Assembly: GCF_037126465.1 (NCBI RefSeq)
Contig: NC_088206.1
Location: 71,737,687-71,801,686 of the forward strand
Direction of reading: 5' to 3'
Source of the DNA: Ornithodoros turicata
Lineage: Eukaryota > Arthropoda > Arachnida > Ixodida > Argasidae
Length of the DNA: 64,000 nucleotides
Part shown: piece by piece, positions 20,153 to 32,195 of the stretch
How the letters are laid out: each line of letters begins with the position of its first letter
How positions within the stretch are numbered: the first letter of the stretch is position 1
Notes under the pieces: generated by a model
Told to the model about the DNA's origin: nothing
Databases searched by the model: none
The model's input: only the letters and a program-made list of their open reading frames with translations
Made by a program: the position numbers and the translations under genes

Positions 20153-20212
20153 CGACGTGAGCACCGCGAAGCAGACGGTGCCATGAGCGGTATAGAGGAC
20201 CTGCGCCCCCAG
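20153..20212 (-). mobile_element. SINE family A, 3'-end fragment
   Basis: GTGAGCACCGCGAAGCAGAC and CCATGAGCGGTATAGAGG match the terminal GCTTCGCGGCG domain in reverse orientation. Only about 60 bp remain, beside a T-run. Confidence 0.6.
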
Positions 20213-20761
20213 AGTCATTGATTACGGAACGCCGTCGCGCAAAGCATGCTGGTAGGCACTATCAGCTTTATCAGCCTATCAGCGGACGCGTTTTTTTTTC
20301 CCCCGCTTGTTGCCCACCGCAGCAAAATATAACCTAGCAACAGTCTTCTCGTGATGTCATATGTTTGTAAACAGAGGGGTCGTAGGGATTTGGGTTGATG
20401 GAGAGGGGTCCGAGATAAGAAAGTCCGGAACTCGAAGGATTTAATTATGAAATAATAGAAAATGTCGATTTGTGCACGCACTGAGGAGTTTTTTTTATGG
20501 TGACATCCTATGTTGTATCTTCGCCGAACTACTTTTCTTTTCTTTCTTTTTTCTTTATTTTTTTTTTTGTAATACGTAAAGAGAGTGCATGAATGGGAAA
20601 TCTAAAATAAATGTATACTTACGCGGTACGCGCATTATAGTATAGAGGCTTCAGAATGTCTGCGCGACTTAATCTCTTACCATCTCACCTGAATAGATCA
20701 AACATTGACACAACGCGCTTATGTCTAGCTTTCCCTCTCTCCCAACTTAACATTCACCGTA
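20213..20761. other. Unassigned sequence
   Basis: Nothing recognised; T-rich at 20530-20570. Confidence 0.4.
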
Positions 20762-20942
20762 ACGTGTCCTGAAATTTTATTTAAAGCGAGCGATAAAAGA
20801 GAGCAACGAGCGCTACTTTTCAGCTACCTTGACTAAGAAACAGGTGCTACTAGTGAAGCAGTACCTGTTTCTTACTCAAGTAGCAGGAAAGTACCACTTG
20901 CTTTTCTTTTATCGCTGGCTTTAAATATAATTTCTGGACACG
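20762..20942. mobile_element. Foldback MITE, almost fully palindromic
   Basis: The ends ACGTGTCCTGAAATTTTAT and ATAATTTCTGGACACGT pair, then TTAAAGCGAGCGATAAAAGA pairs with TCTTTTATCGCTGGCTTTAA with few mismatches. The centre CAAGTAAGAAACAGGT-like arms meet near 20850. About 180 bp in all. Confidence 0.8.
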
Positions 20943-22852
20943 TTAGAGCAAACACCCTGTATATATACCACCAACGGTCCAAGCTAAAAACGACATTGTG
21001 GGCTCTCATTTTCTTCCCTATATGGACCATTAGAACACAACATTGCGTTTGAAACGTTGTATATATATTATCTCTTCAGGTCATACTACATATAGTTAGA
21101 TTTATGAGGTTCTCGTTCAGCATCCGAGATGCAGACGGGAGACGATCTCGTGCACTGTTACAGATATGCATCTTAAAAAGGCCACTATGAATTCTGATCT
21201 CGACCGATTGGACAACGGAAACCTTGACCTCGTAAAAGTCCTGGGTACTTTGCCACCTTACAGGAGCGATGCCGCCTTGTCAGCGCTTGTGACCTTTTAT
21301 ATAGAGTAGTGCATTGGAGGCATTTTTGCTAGGACCGTGTGCTTCACTGTGCACTATTCACTATGTGCTAACCGCTTGTTTGGCCTTGTGTTCGCTTTAT
21401 CGCCTCCATGGCGTGGCTAGGTTTCGTTATGGGAGTAACTGAACTTGCCATGTGGTGAATTCAATCTCCCCATTTTATTTTAATTTTTTTTTCAACATCA
21501 ACATCATCGGAGATGTCGTTCTTTTGTTGAACACGACCATAGTAAAGGTAGTACCCCATCGCGCCCGTCTCTCTTTCCCCCTCCACCTCAATCTCTCTCT
21601 CTCTCTCTCTGTACTTGTACTCTATCTCTCTCCACCCTGATAATCCCTCTCCCCCTTCAAAGCAGAACATCCGAGCCAACAGAAAAGTCAAACACTACCA
21701 TAACCTATACCAGTACCAAACAGAAAGCATAGCACTCTGCCTCCGAAACTTTCACCCCATCACTGTCCCTATCTCCCTCTTGATCCCTTTCGCCCTAGTG
21801 ACTACATCACGCCGACCATCAACACTGCAATATCCCGAACCTCACGAAGCCTCTCTCTCTCTCTCCATCTATTTCCCTTCACCCTTGATACGCAAACAGA
21901 AAACTCAATCACACACTATGTGTCTCTCTCTATCTGAAACCTGCTGTGGACGAACTTCAACTCAAACACTCGGAAACGCACGCAACGGTTGGGCTCACAA
22001 GACCGGTCCGGCCGCTCCCTTTCCAAACTGCCTCCCCCCCCCCCCACCAGAGCCTTTCATTTCCGGTGGGGGGCGAATTAATCCTTTCGGTCGAATTATA
22101 TAGAGGCTTCTTCCAAACACGGCGTCTCGCTCGACAGGTGTATATGTTCGAACAAAGACTCAGATGAAGAAACACAACAGGGAAAGAGATAACGTAAGAA
22201 ATGTATATATAGGTATATGTACTATATTTCGTAAGAGGTCGCAATTTTTTATTTTTGTGTATTTTGCCTGGGTTTTACCGGCCATTTGCTGCAGCTAAAG
22301 TGAAAAGAACGAAGGGAGGGAAAGAGAGAGAGAGAAAGATCGACTGTGGCTTGGCTCGGCTCGGGAGCGTACTACTGGTCGTGCCTGCAAAAGATGCAAT
22401 TTTTGAACGTGTGCGGGATACACGTTATTGCGGCTGCTCGACTTTTATGTTACTTTTATGGTGTTATTAATGGCACTTTGTTCAATTTCGGCAGGAAATG
22501 AACTTTTTGCGTACACAAACCTTGCAGGGCCGCAATAAACGCCGTCGCCGTGCAATATGGTTGGGAGGAGAAGAGAGTTGTGATCTGTGTGTTTCAGGCA
22601 AGGTTGCGAATATTAAGGGGTGGTTTCTGAAAACATTGTGTGCGAGGGTTATATATCTTCTCACCGTAATAAAGACACAATAACTAGAGCGGCAGAAGTG
22701 AGACAGTTTTAATTTTTTATTACGTGTAAATTGATCGGCTGCAATTGTTGCAGTTGTAATGCGTATAATGCTCATGTAGACCTTTTGACTTCGCTGAATG
22801 AAATGACGCACGTGGTCAAATACGCGCACTATTTTTTTTTCTTCGATTCCGT
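20943..22852. other. Unassigned sequence with CT-rich tracts
   Basis: A (TC)n tract lies at about 21592-21612 and C/T-rich text continues to about 21920. No exon or element recognised. Confidence 0.4.
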
Positions 22853-22853
22853 A

Positions 22854-23135
22854 TTAGCGCTGCGAAGCAACTGGGGCTATAGGAGCGGATGTATAGCCGC
22901 TGACAGATGGAGACGGGAGGGAGTGTGAGACGAGAGTTTTAGTATGCGTCCTGGGGCGACTTCAGGGTAAAAAACAGTGCGGACATCCATCAAGAAAATG
23001 TGACGGAGAACCCAGGGGGTGAGCGTCAGAGAGCACAGCCTGCGGTAGAATTCGAACCAACCACCTCACTGATTTCCACCCTGCCCTTGCCGCTGATCCA
23101 ATACACATAAAGGCCCGAACGCGAGCACCAGGAAA
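22854..23135 (-). mobile_element. SINE family A, diverged nearly full copy
   Basis: GCGCTGCGAAGCAACTGG at the 3' end, then GCGTCCTGGGGCGACTTCAG, GAACCCAGGG, GAGCACAGCCTGCGG and a B box (GAATTCGAACCAACCACC, 23050-23067). It is more diverged than the 15373 copy, suggesting greater age. Confidence 0.75.
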
Positions 23136-24395
23136 ACGCGACACCAAACGGTACAAGTCGAATCTGAAAAATACTTAGTTTACATATTAATTCGAAGTAT
23201 ACCAGCATCAGGGATGGGCATAAATACATTTTTTTAGTATTTAAATATAAATACAAGATACTTTGTTGAGAGGTATATTTAAATACTCTTCAGAAATACT
23301 TTTCAACATGAGTATTTAAATACAAAATATAAATACAGTATTTAAATACTATAACTACTACCATAAATACTGCGAGGAAAATGTCAACTGGAATTACAGA
23401 AACAACGATGATCATAACAACAAATCAGCAACGAACAATAACATTTATTTGTGAGATTATCACGGCGATTTTAATATTAGAAGTTTCTCGAAGACCGCAT
23501 CTTTTAGGCATCTTCTGTTCGGCGTACAATCAGATTCGTAAAGGAGAACAGCTTCTCCACAGCTACCGATGAACAAATGCTTGAATTAAATTTGACGAAG
23601 ATGCTTCATACAACAAGGTAACTGGGTAGTCGCGACCGCTGTCCGCAACAACAGTGAAAAACTTGCCTAAAATCTAAAATGGTTTGTTGCATGCTAGCCA
23701 AACACACACGGCATAACTGCGCACCAAAATCGCCCTTCTTCCCGAAAGGTGGGGATACGAGTGAGGCGGCATCTCCGATTCACGATTTTTTCGCTCGTAG
23801 ATGGCGCCACACGAACATACGGGTCTCAGCATGGAGGAAGCTGTAACCATTACCCATAGTACAAATAACTCACTCCTCCGCAGGATTGTGTAGTCCCAAA
23901 AACACGTGTGACCTCCTTGACTATTGAGATGCAGGGATCTCACGTCATGTTTGGGTTGCCAAAGTCAACTCAGCTACAAAGAAAGAAGGAGGTCCCGACG
24001 AAAGCCAATTCTTCCCTTTTGTCCCTTTGTGGACTGCATCTGGTGACTTCTTGATGTTTTGCTAGCTTGTCTGACTTTCTGGACGCAGCGCGGAGTCCAA
24101 ATGTTATATTTCGTTGGCCCTCGCTTATTTATATTCACCTGCTGATTTTCTTTGGCGCCGAGTTCTCACACTAGAACACTTTGCGGACGCATTTTGTATT
24201 TAACTGACTATTCTGATTTAGTGTATTTACCTTGCATCTGTGTGCAAGTGAATCAAAATTTATTTGTCGCTACAAACATTACCCGAATAAGTCCTCCGAA
24301 ACCTAGACAAGATAAGCCGTGCAGCAGACCTTTGCGTTTTGTCTTCTTTATTTGTTTTTTTTTTTCTCGGACAGCGTGGATGTGCAGAGGGCTGT

Positions 24396-25079
24396 ACGCC
24401 GAAATAAATCTTTTAAAATAAAACATTAAAAAATCCACGCTTCAAATTCCACCCTTCGAAATTCGAAATCATTTTCTGAAATAAACCGTTTAAAAATACA
24501 CGCCCTCAAAATAAACGCTGTTAAAATAAATCATGGTTAGGCTTAGGCAACCTACTTCCGGTGTATCGAAATCCTTTTCGATTTCCTTTCGATCCTTTCG
24601 ATTTTCGATTTCTTAGGCAATTTGAGGCTTTGTTTGTATCTGTCCCTTCTATGTTGTTCCAGCCTCAGAACATCAGTTTCTCTCTCGAAATCCTCGTTCA
24701 TCCTGGCTAGCTATCCTCCCCCCGAGCGAATTCCGCTCGGTCTTCCACTTCACCCTTTCCTCTCCTCCCCTCCGCCACCTTTCCCTTCCCTTCTTCTCGG
24801 ATTCCTCCCAACGACACTCCTCCTCCTCCTCCTCGCCCCAAGCGCGAGGAGGGTACTATTTTCCGCGGCGGACGTAGAGCCGTCGGCTGTCCACAAATCA
24901 GGAACGATGGATGTTAAAAGATTTATTTCAAAGCGTTTATTCTTCAAAGTTTATGTTTCGGAGTTTATTTCTACAGTGTGGATTTTCTCATGATTTATAT
25001 TGAAGAGTTTATTTTGCAAATTTGATATTTAAGAGATTTATTTTTAAACGTTTTATTTTTACATGATTTATTTCGGCGT
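24396..25079. mobile_element. Foldback element with 15-bp phased subterminal arrays (copy 1)
   Basis: The terminal 15 bp ACGCCGAAATAAATC are exactly inverted at 25065-25079. Inside each end a degenerate word of the form RAAATAAAnnnnntt recurs about every 14-16 bp (24401-24535 and, inverted, 24915-25079). The middle is C/T-rich and open but carries no domain. Elements at 38169 and 40669 share the same words. Confidence 0.7.
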
Positions 25080-25180
25080 CATCCCGTGCAGAGATCCAAG
25101 ACCGCAGATGCATACTCTAAATTAGGGGAACTAATGTTTTGATTGTAGATGGGTAGAAATCCAGCGAACCGGTAGAGATG

Positions 25181-25336
25181 TAGGAAGGGAGTTGCCTCAG
25201 GACAGAAGCCGCCGATATTTCGAACAGAGACTGCTGAAGAAGAACAGTCTCTGAAGAACAGTCTCAGAAGAACAGAAGAGGAACAGTCTCTGTTCGAAAT
25301 ATCGGCGGCTTCTGTCCTGAGGCAACTCCCTTCCTA
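25181..25336. mobile_element. Penelope-like tail in inverted duplication
   Basis: Arms 25181-25233 and 25284-25336 form a perfect 53-bp inverted repeat (starting TAGGAAGGGAGTTGCCTCAG). The 50-nt centre holds CTGAAGAAGAACAGTCTCTG (25234-25253), and its stem word closes into CTGTTCGAAATATCGG at 25290-25305. The order CTGAAGA - GAACAG - loop - CTGTTC - GAAA matches the motif at 10969-10999. GAACAGTCTC is repeated three times in the centre, as if by slippage. Confidence 0.5.
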
Positions 25337-25827
25337 ATGTTTTGATTGATTGATTTGTAAAAGAAAAAAATGGAGATGTTAGTCCCGAGCCACTCGGAAC
25401 TAATGCTTATATGCTGTTAATTTAATATGTTTTGTTGTACCATGTCGAAATTTCCTTCTTATAGTTTCCACAGACGAGCGGCTTTCGCACACATATGGAT
25501 ATCCGATTTCAGAACTTTCCCTTTAAATTTGCCGCCAGCAATGAGAAGGGTGCCCAGAAGAAGCAAGACTGTCGGCTGCTCCCAACGTCAGGCCATATTC
25601 TTCAATATGTGTAATTCGTCGGATTGCACCCACTTTTCTGTTCAGCTGTGTTGTTCGTAAATGACAAAGGTCTTAAGATAACCAGTGGCCTCCCCTCTTC
25701 TGCTGAACAAAGCAAACAAATAAATAAAAAAGCAGATGACACTGATTGCCTGCACCGTATGCTCCAATCAAAACTTACGGAAAAACAGGTGCGTACGACC
25801 CACTCCACGGAGCTTTGAACTCCTTTC

Positions 25828-25902
25828 AAAACAAACGCCTTTCCAACAAACGGCGTCGATCAAACGGCATTCGAGCAAACGATTTTCGGTGAAATGGGCG
25901 GA
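25828..25902 (+). repeat. 15-bp phased array, type 2
   Basis: Five consecutive 15-bp units from TCCTTTCAAAACAAA to GATTTTCGGTGAAAT with the consensus (C)GGCNTTCGANCAAAC. Exact phasing despite strong divergence is clear by eye. Confidence 0.7.
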
Positions 25903-25991
25903 CACCCAGTTTTAGTTTATTTACTTTGCGCCTATGTGCAGGTGAAGCTAAATTTGGTCCTTACAACATACATGTAACCTAGACAAGATAT

Positions 25992-26134
25992 CAGAAGGTC
26001 GAAACTTAAAATGCCGAAAAATTAAAACATCGAACGATCAGAAGGCTGAAAATTCAGAAAACCGAACTATCAGAAGGCCGGAAAGCCAGAAAACCGAATT
26101 ACCGTAAGGTCGAAAAGTAAGGAAGCCAAGATAC
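25992..26134 (+). repeat. 16-bp phased array, type 3
   Basis: Nine consecutive units (eight of 16 bp, one of 15) with consensus CAGAAGGCCGAAAANT, for example CAGAAGGCTGAAAATT and CAGAAAACCGAACTAT. Related words recur at 26648-26690 and 27597-27632. Confidence 0.75.
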
Positions 26135-28036
26135 GGAAATTGTTATTCCAACTGCGATAAAAAATGAGCTCTAAAAAGTAAGTAGGATAGAATTGTTGAG
26201 AATTAATACAGGGAATAAATCGTTTCACCAAACTTCCCTTTAGATAACGTACTTTCGATCACTTAGGCAGAAAACAGAATGTAAAAGTAGAGATGACTGC
26301 TGCAAGTGTTTATTGTACACGACGACAATCACGTTCGGGTTGCCAAATATATAGAGCGACACCATCTCCTCTAAAATTCATTGAGTGGGTAGTACAAGTC
26401 ATCACTGGCAATCACCCACCAGGCACTTTCTTTTTGTAAACATGTCCCCAAGAGTCTAGGCAGCTAAGACGCTCAGACTTGCAAATGCAGGTTGCAGTAC
26501 ATCAGTGCAAATAGTGTTCCGTGAATTTTGGGAGCAAGCCTTTTTTTCAGAACTTGCCATTTTTTGAGTCAATATACCCAATAAGCACCCTTCTTTTGGG
26601 TGTAATATGTGACACCCCTGTTACACCCATCATTGGACCCCGAGCCCGAGAACTCGGAAGACTGAACTATCAAAAGCCAGAGGCCACCAAGAAAGGAAAA
26701 ATGTATATTCGAAAAGTTACATCTGCTACATCAGGTAGATCCACAACGCTGTGCTCAGGATAGGTATTGGGAATTAATGTGATAAATGCTTTTTATGCAT
26801 TTAAAATGACTTTGTATGACCTTGTCCAGCGCATGCCACTTTCTGGCAGCATCCCTCGTGTACTGGGGTTGATCTTACAGCTGTGGATAGAGAAAGAGCC
26901 TCTTTTGAAAAAGTTATGTTAAAAAGTGAATTTCTACGTGAAGTCGTTTTCAACGTTTTATTCATAAATTATTTATTTCGCAGACATCCTCTTGGAATTC
27001 CTTATTTTTCGGCCTCTCCATAATCCAGTCTTTGACTGTTTGATATTACCTCATTAAAAAAAGAAAGAAAACTGCCTTCTAATTTCAACACATCGGGAGA
27101 GCGAATGATAACACCACTCGGTCTCACTGTGCCTCACCTCCCCTAACCCTACCGTTCTTTTTACGTGCATGCGATGCGAGACGAATATTGTGTGGCTGTT
27201 TAGCAAAGCTTTCCTGGTCTATGCCGCCTATTCTCCCTATTCTCACTGAAGGCCTTCCCATTATTTTGCGACGACCTACTCAACGTGGATCTCTTCAGAC
27301 AGGTTTCACGACCTCAATTTCGCACTTCCGCTGCCGGGGAAACCCCTTCTGGGATAGGGTGCCAGAACAGCGACTGCATTTCGCGGAACGATATGAAGTT
27401 CTCTTCTGACCAGCAATGTGGCGCTACTGTACGATGGCAAGACGGGGCAGTTCACGGAGCCGTACATACCTTAAGTTTTTTCAATATTGTGAACAACTGG
27501 AGGCATGGACAGACATGACATGGACACGTACATATTCAAGAAAGAATTCCGCGTAAATGCTACTGATTACATTTCACATATGTGCTACAGTAAACGAGCT
27601 ACGAACTACCAAAAGCGAGAAACCGAACTTATAAATTTTTTGCAGCTTTCGTAAGGTTTTTAAAAAACTTCTGCAAAAAAAATTGCAAATGTCTCCAATG
27701 CGAATTTTTTGAAATTCTAAAATCTATCGAACAAGGCCATTTTGGTCCAAATCGGTTCAGTATTAGCTGCAAAAGATCGCATTGTTTCGCCCATAGAGAA
27801 TACACGGGGCCGCCGGAGGTCGTATCCCCTCTTCAGATATGAGTCAGTGTATACTGTATTTAGGAGTATTTATAAAGTATTTACAAGAATAAATACCCTA
27901 AAATTGGTATTTAAATATAATTCTAAATAGATTTTTCCAGTCTGTATTTAACTACAAAATATAAATATGTGTATTTATATTTTAAATAGTATTTTAATTA
28001 CAGCGTATTTAAATATTGCCCATCCCTGACCAGCAT

Positions 28037-28926
28037 TCAGCACCAGTATTCAGGTACTCTAAGTACCTTTCGAAAATGGTACCAGTGTGAAATGCTTCTT
28101 TCTCTCTTTATTATTTTTTTTTATTTCGCTCACTACGCGCACAAATATGAGAAAAAAATAAACAGCACCTAATCACCCCCTCACTCGCACACATACACTG
28201 TGCATCGATATATCCCCGTAACTGCCTCACGTTCGAAACCCATGCATCTCGAACCGAATGCAATTTCTTTTCACCCCCCACCCCACCCCCAATATATTTT
28301 TCCTCCGACCCATTTCATTCAGTTAATCACCATAGTAGCGAAAGTAGCTGTATTAGACGCGAAGGAAGAAACAGAACGCCAAAGTCCTTTTTCTCTATAG
28401 GAATCGATAAAAAAACACACACAAAGCAAAAAAAAAAGTAAACGGAATATATTTTTAGATCGTATTCGAGAGAACCTCCCTGTACAAAAAAAAAAAGAAG
28501 CACAAAAAACGAGAAGTGGGAAAGGGGAAGAGAAGTAACTCGCCTCTGAGACCTCTCGGTCGTACTCCCCAGTGTCATACGAAAGATACAAACAAACAAA
28601 AAAGTAACGACAATAAATGTAACGAAGACGCACTGTCCCGTCCGTACCATCTGGGCATCCGTATATAAAGAAGAAGAAGAAGAAGGTTAAGAACAAAAAG
28701 GACACGTACAGAAGAGGAACGTTTTTCAAGCCCTTTTCTTCGTGGAGGCACGTTCGCCTTATATCGTTTCCCCCAAAAAGGTATCCCCAATATAAGGTGG
28801 TGGTCCCTTGCTATTTGTCGAGAGACGAAGTAGTTTCTGTACGTACAGAAAAGGGACAACGCGGGGATTTCGTAGCGCACGTAAAGGCCCGGTGCTCAAA
28901 GCAACGGAACCTTTCGAATTGTGGGT

Positions 28927-28929
<3 letters not shown>
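28037..28929. other. Unassigned sequence
   Basis: A-rich and C-rich runs; an AAG-rich triplet patch at 28670-28684. No exon recognised. Confidence 0.4.

Positions 28930-28957
<28 letters not shown>
28930..28957. repeat. (GT)n microsatellite
   Basis: About 14 GT units. Confidence 0.9.
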
Positions 28958-29225
28958 CTCTTCGAAGTATGCGATTCCTCTTTTTTTTTTTTTCCTTTAC
29001 GTCCCTATACGAAGTTGCAACGCTGGTCCGCATACAGACGAATACTACGGGGAGTTCTTTCGATAGTAGGCAGTAGATTAACTGTCTGTACGAGATCAAT
29101 TTTGTTAGAAGAGTGCAATGTGGAGAGGGAGATGAGTGGAAGGAAGAAAGGGGGAAATAGGGAGAGGGGGCGGTTTGGGGTTATGGTGGTGGATGTTGAA
29201 ACGAGCAGCTGTGGCAGGCATTTTT

Positions 29226-29358
29226 GTTAGCGTAGCGCAGAAACTGGTGGTTATGAACAACGGCGTACAGAAGTGGAAGGACGCAGAGGAAGGCAGGATT
29301 GAGTGGGGAATTGAGGGAGCTTGTGTACGTCCAGGGCAAGCTTCGTTGGGAGCTGTAC
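29226..29358 (-). mobile_element. SINE family A, strongly diverged
   Basis: GTTAGCGTAGCGCAGAAACT, GGCGTACAGAAGTGGAAGGA, GGAAGGCAGGATTGAGTG and CGTCCAGGGCAAGCTTCG align in order with the 3' half of the family in reverse orientation. One of the oldest-looking copies. Confidence 0.6.
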
Positions 29359-30735
29359 CATGTGAACGTCTATCGGGTGCAATATAACCAACACAGTGGC
29401 CCATAGCGTCATCAACAGCGTTATCAGTGCCTGCATCAACGGTGCTTTCGAAAGGAATCGTACGCAGTGACTTTTACGCACTCGGACTTTTTTTTTATCT
29501 AGACGACAGTATCAATACTGTCGACAGTATCAAGTGTAAAATTATATAGAGAGGAATATTACGGGCATTATAGACACCGTCACCTATCGCATCGTGGTTA
29601 ATCCTATTAATGGCACCATAGACATGGTTAGTGAACAAAGTTCTATCACTGCTTTTTAGTAACTCTGTTTCTGGGTGAACTGAGCACAGTAAAGCCTTCC
29701 TAGAGTGTAAGACGGTGATGATGATGATGATGATGATGATAAGAGTGTGACGTAATAGCCACTCGCGTGACACTGTAAAAGTTATGCTGCTTTTTTTTAA
29801 GTTCAGAAAGTATTGGACGGTATTGCTAGGCTGTACACAAAACTATATCCTATCTTCTGAGAGGCCTTCAAATCGTTGCCAAGATTCATCGCATATATTT
29901 TTTTTTCTCTCTTGACAAACAATGGTTAAGCAACGCGTAGAGACAAAAAAAAAAATGACTGACATTATGCAATCTTTGCCGCGTGGCAGGTACAATACAA
30001 ATTCTCTCATGCCGAAACGGAAATCGGTAAACATCTTTTAGGCCGCGAGACTCGAAGCTGTTTTTCACCGAATCAGTCGACAAAAGCTGTAGTAACTGAC
30101 AGGGTCGTTAAAGTAACAATATTTCCACTAATGACCCCATTGTTTTCGCTTGAGACAGCGTTAACAGTCAAATACAGTCTGTCCGTCGTTTATACTTAAG
30201 GGTGATCTTATTGAAAAGTTCGTTGAACCTAGCGTTGCTTCCGGTGACAGGATGCGAGGATGGAGTAATCCTACAACTTGTGCAGAGGTATACGATATTG
30301 TGAAGGACAGAGTTACTTCTGGTTCATTTCGCGTGCTGTAGCGACTAGATGTCTTATACGGTTATATTTAAAGGTACACTCTACTGTAAATCTCGCGTCT
30401 TTAAACTCGCTATTAATTTATGCCACTGAAACCTCACCTTGTATTTTCGTAAAAAATATTATTTCTCACGGAACGCGGAAGTTACGTGAAGTTAAGATGT
30501 CGCTCAAGGACACAACATTGAAAATTTAATGCTATCGGAGAACATTATGTATATCTTTTTCTTTCGTATGTATTGTTTTGTTTAGCTTTTGGAATCGTCA
30601 AGGTGTCATTTTATAGGACGTAAAAATAAATGTCGCATGTGTTAAGTTCCGAAGGGCGCTTTCCGTTGACTACGACTGCTCGAACTGTAGTTCCTCATAA
30701 GTGTGTTATATCTTCGTCTAGAGAGTCTTCGTGAA
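29359..30735. other. Unassigned sequence with a GAT microsatellite
   Basis: (GAT)n of about nine units at 29715-29740. Otherwise nothing recognised. Confidence 0.4.
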
Positions 30736-30778
30736 ACCCAGGAAAAACGTTAGGCAGCACAGTCGGCGGTAGGACCAG
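30736..30778 (-). mobile_element. SINE family A, minimal fragment
   Basis: AAACCCAGGAAAAACG, then AGGCAGCACAGTCGGCGG, corresponding to the CCTGGGTTTTCC and GGCTGTGCTGTCTG blocks on the minus strand. Confidence 0.6.
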
Positions 30779-32041
30779 TATGATGAATATATGCCCTATG
30801 AATACTGAATGCATTATGTGTTTGTTTGTGTTAGTTAAAACGCGAGTTCTTTGAAGTGCTAACGCATGTGGTTTGTTCGTACGTTAGCATCTTGGATGAT
30901 TATCTCGACCGTCAGCTCTTTTCGCAACCTCTGTTTAAAAATCGTAACAGATTATCTTGCGTGTCAACTAATCCAATCGATCAAATCAAATAAATCGATG
31001 TTCCCCGTTCGCACGGAAAAACAGGTCGTCTGCCCCGGATAGAGAACAATAATTACTACAGCCGCTTAACGCCGTAAAACAGCCGTAGCTCTACGGCGTT
31101 CGCAGAACCGAGAGAACGTCTTAATTTGCTCGCTGGGACCCTTTCGCATGTGCCTTGTATTTTCTTTCATTTTTCTTCACCCTGTTGAATGCGAAAGCGA
31201 TAAATTGTGAACCATATTTCACAACCGTATTTACGCGCAATCTCAAATACGGTGTAAGCACATCGCCCGTTATTTACGACCCTCCAGTGACCCTTAACGA
31301 TGGTGTAGCGCCAAAATGAATGCAATCATTTGCGCGATAAAATTTGGACTATGTATGGATTATTCGCAACCGTATTCGCAGGCAATACTTTGTAAGTTAT
31401 TTATTGCTCGCTACAAGATAGACCGTTTATTGCATTCTTAACTGAGAGGTTGAACACCTGCGTGGAAGTGCTCTCGAACCATTACCATGCAGTCGTGCAA
31501 GTTTATAACTCAGAATTTATTTCCTACTATAGATTGCGAAACTTTTCAAGCATATATGGCTTTGTTGTTGTGAACAGACCAGCACGGATGAACGACTAAT
31601 AGGTTATTAAACCTGAGTTTTTTTTCCAAATTACTTTTTTTTTTACTCTACAGCTCCGGTGCAAGAAAGAAACGCAAGGAACTCATTCTGTCATTATATT
31701 CGTCATACAAGTTCAGCCTCGCGCCGAACGCTGATTAGGGTTCTCTTACACAAGCCCGATAACACCCGAATTCACGGACAATCGCAAATTAAAAAAAAAA
31801 AAAAAATGTCCAATTCCCCCTTGCCTCGAACTATTTGTTGCGAAGACGTCAGACCTTAATTATCGATGAAAGCCCATTGAACTGAAACTGAATTGAAATG
31901 AAATGACCCACCGAATGACATCGTGCAATGACGCGTTGAATTGAAATGACAACATTACATGAGGAGCCCACCTTCGACCAAGATATACGCATAGGCGATA
32001 ATGATGTGGGACTGTTATCTGATTGGTTGGCTGGTTGGTTA
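30779..32041. other. Unassigned sequence
   Basis: A polypyrimidine stretch ending in CTACAG at 31633-31652 looks like a splice acceptor, but the frame after it has no recognisable domain. Confidence 0.35.
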
Positions 32042-32195
32042 TCTATTACTGTCGGGCAGTCTGACTGGGAGGTGACCCGCGTTCGAATCCGGACGCCGAC
32101 TGTGCCGTCCGGGTATCTTTCCCTGAGTTTCCTCGGACGCTTCGAGACAAATGTCGGCACAGTTCCCTGTGAAGGCGGCCCAGGACGCATGGATC
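32042..32195 (+). mobile_element. SINE family A, 5' half
   Basis: GGGAGGTGACCCGCGTTCGAATCC (32068-32091; B box CGTTCGAATCC), GACTGTGCCGTCCGGG, TTTCCTCGGACGCTTCGAGAC, AATGTCGGCACAGTTCC and GGCGGCCCAGGACGCAT follow the family order. Confidence 0.8.

Larger units (their letters stand above)
23209..28028. mobile_element. Composite unit with hAT-like termini and exact target duplication
   Basis: The left end is CAGGGATGGGCATAAATAC and the right end is AAATATTGCCCATCCCTG; the terminal 12 bp are exact inverses. Both ends are flanked by ACCAGCAT (23201-23208, 28029-28036), a perfect 8-bp duplication. TATTTAAATA-rich subterminal sequences (23209-23360 and 27840-28020) are inverted relative to each other. 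The 4.8-kb length would suit an autonomous hAT element, but no transposase frame is visible; frames are at most about 120 codons and carry no zinc finger or dimerisation region I can recognise. It contains a foldback element, a Penelope-like inverted tail and two phased arrays. The alternative is a small MITE later expanded by nested insertions. Confidence 0.8.
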
